Shown piece after piece: positions 5,160 through 6,257 of a DNA stretch of 6,257 nucleotides; positions within the stretch are counted from its first letter, which is position 1, and every line of letters starts with the position of its first letter. Source of the stretch: an uncultured Sphingomonadales bacterium (lineage in GTDB: Bacteria > Pseudomonadota > Alphaproteobacteria > Sphingomonadales > Sphingomonadaceae); assembly GCA_903958285.1 (NCBI GenBank), contig CAJBSR010000356.1:1-6257 (forward strand), in the 5' to 3' direction. A model generated the notes under the pieces. It did no database searches and was not told the origin of the DNA. It saw only the letters and a program-made list of their open reading frames with translations. The translations under genes and the position numbers were made by a program.

Positions 5160-6257
5160 ATGCACGCCGCATCTGCACAACCTTCATGGGTCATGCTCGC
5201 CTATTTGCTTTCCGGGGTGTTCTTCATCCTCGCCCTGCGCGGGCTATCATCGCCCGCCACATCGCGGCGCGGCAACCGGTTCGGCATGGCGGGCATGCTG
5301 ATTGCCGTTGTCACGACATTGCTAACCCATGAATGGGCGACACTTCCTGAAATCTTGGGCGCGATTGCGATTGGCGGCGGGATCGGCTGGATCACGGCCC
5401 GTAAAATCGCGATGACAGACATGCCGCAGCTTGTGGCAGCGTTCCACTCGCTGGTCGGCTTGGCCGCCGTACTGGTCGCCGCCGCAGCCTTCCTTGAGCC
5501 TGCGAACTTCGGGATCGCAGGTCCCGATGGCATGATCCACGCGGTTAGCCGGATTGAGATGGGACTTGGCATCGCGATTGGTGCGATCACCTTCTCAGGA
5601 TCCGTCATCGCCTTCCTAAAACTGAACGGCAATATGTCGGGCGCGCCCATCATGTTGCCCGGCCGTCATTTCATCAACCTCGGTACGCTGGCAGCGATCC
5701 TCGGGCTTATCGGCTATTTCCTGACCGACCAGAGCCCTTGGATTTTCTGGACGATTACCGCGCTCAGCTTCCTCATCGGTTTCTTGCTGATCATTCCGAT
5801 CGGCGGGGCGGACATGCCGGTCGTCGTCTCGATGCTGAACAGCTATTCGGGCTGGGCCGCCGCCGCCATGGGCTTCACCCTTGGCAATAGCGCGATGATC
5901 ATCACCGGTGCGCTTGTTGGCTCGTCAGGCGCGATCCTGAGCTACATCATGTGCAAAGCGATGAACCGCAGCTTCGTGAGCGTGATCGCGGGCGGCTTCG
6001 GTGCGGAAGCCTCCGCCAGCGGCGGCGAAGCCAAGGAACAGCGCCCTTGGAAGCGCGGTTCGGCAGAAGACGCGGCCTTCCTGCTCAAGGAAGCAGAACA
6101 GGTCATCATCGTGCCCGGCTATGGCATGGCCGTTGCTCAGGCGCAGCACATCCTTCGCGAAATGGGCGACCTGCTGAAGAAGGAAGGCGTGCGCGTCAAA
6201 TACGCCATTCACCCTGTCGCCGGACGCATGCCCGGCCATATGAACGTGCTGCTGGCC
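5160..6257 (+). CDS. pntB: NAD(P) transhydrogenase subunit beta (5' part, cut by window end)
   Basis: This is the proton-translocating transhydrogenase beta chain of the inner membrane. It carries part of the proton channel and the NADP(H)-binding domain III. With the alpha chain it uses the proton gradient to make NADPH from NADH and NADP+. Translating from the ATG at 5160 gives 366 residues without a stop, out of roughly 465-480 usual for the family, so the end lies outside the window. The membrane domain fills residues 9-270. AFHSLVGLAA (94-103) carries His96, matching the channel His91 of E. coli, and GADMPVVVSMLNSYSGW (216-232) carries Asn227, matching Asn222. After a soluble linker (278-300), SAEDAAFLL (301-309) leads into the nucleotide motif VPGYGMAVAQAQH (318-330) and HPVAGRMPGHMNVLLA (351-366). 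AGGA at 5151-5154, five bases ahead, supports the start. pntA is not directly upstream; the neighbour there is a divergent, unrelated gene. Confidence 0.97.
   Translation, partial: MHAASAQPSWVMLAYLLSGVFFILALRGLSSPATSRRGNRFGMAGMLIAVVTTLLTHEWATLPEILGAIAIGGGIGWITARKIAMTDMPQLVAAFHSLVGLAAVLVAAAAFLEPANFGIAGPDGMIHAVSRIEMGLGIAIGAITFSGSVIAFLKLNGNMSGAPIMLPGRHFINLGTLAAILGLIGYFLTDQSPWIFWTITALSFLIGFLLIIPIGGADMPVVVSMLNSYSGWAAAAMGFTLGNSAMIITGALVGSSGAILSYIMCKAMNRSFVSVIAGGFGAEASASGGEAKEQRPWKRGSAEDAAFLLKEAEQVIIVPGYGMAVAQAQHILREMGDLLKKEGVRVKYAIHPVAGRMPGHMNVLLA

Noticed and set aside
5201..5653. 150-codon minus-strand open frame opposite pntB
   Set aside because: It is a shadow of pntB with Ala/Pro/Ser-rich composition and no recognisable domain.
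5160..6257. pntB as a broken gene, because no stop codon is present
   Set aside because: The frame is open and in family register up to the last base, so it is simply cut by the window edge.

Overview
The window is ordinary bacterial core genome, most likely from an alphaproteobacterium. A sphingomonad-type organism is my best guess, based on the roughly 60% GC coding style, the rpmI-rplT-pheS-pheT gene run without infC directly upstream, and the alphaproteobacterial-type tRNA-Gly sequence. The genus cannot be fixed from this sequence alone.

Layout. Bases 1-19 are the 5' end of a minus-strand tRNA gene, probably tRNA-Gly, cut by the window edge. A 210-bp non-coding gap follows, holding candidate promoters for that tRNA and for rpmI. 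Then comes a plus-strand translation cluster: rpmI (L35), rplT (L20), pheS and pheT (the two chains of phenylalanyl-tRNA synthetase). A 19-bp-stem hairpin lies between rplT and pheS and may set the ratio of ribosomal protein to synthetase expression. pheS and pheT overlap by the four bases ATGA. Eight bases after the pheT stop lies the 3' end of a complete minus-strand tRNA-Gly(UCC) with an encoded CCA. Beyond it is a minus-strand gene for a small DUF3429-like membrane protein. A 168-bp divergent intergenic region follows, containing an 18-bp dyad. Last is the 5' three quarters of pntB, the beta subunit of proton-translocating NAD(P) transhydrogenase, which runs off the window in an open frame.

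How the genes work together. L35 and L20 are 50S subunit proteins. PheS and PheT form the (alpha-beta)2 enzyme that charges tRNA-Phe, and the tRNA-Gly genes add to the same translation theme. pntB belongs to a separate function, NADPH supply from the proton gradient. Its usual partner pntA is not next to it on the upstream side.

I found no mobile element, CRISPR array, toxin-antitoxin pair, phage gene or recognisable new system. The points worth a second look are regulatory or organisational: the rplT-pheS hairpin, pntB without adjacent upstream pntA, the tight convergent pheT/tRNA junction, and the divergent DUF3429/pntB control region.
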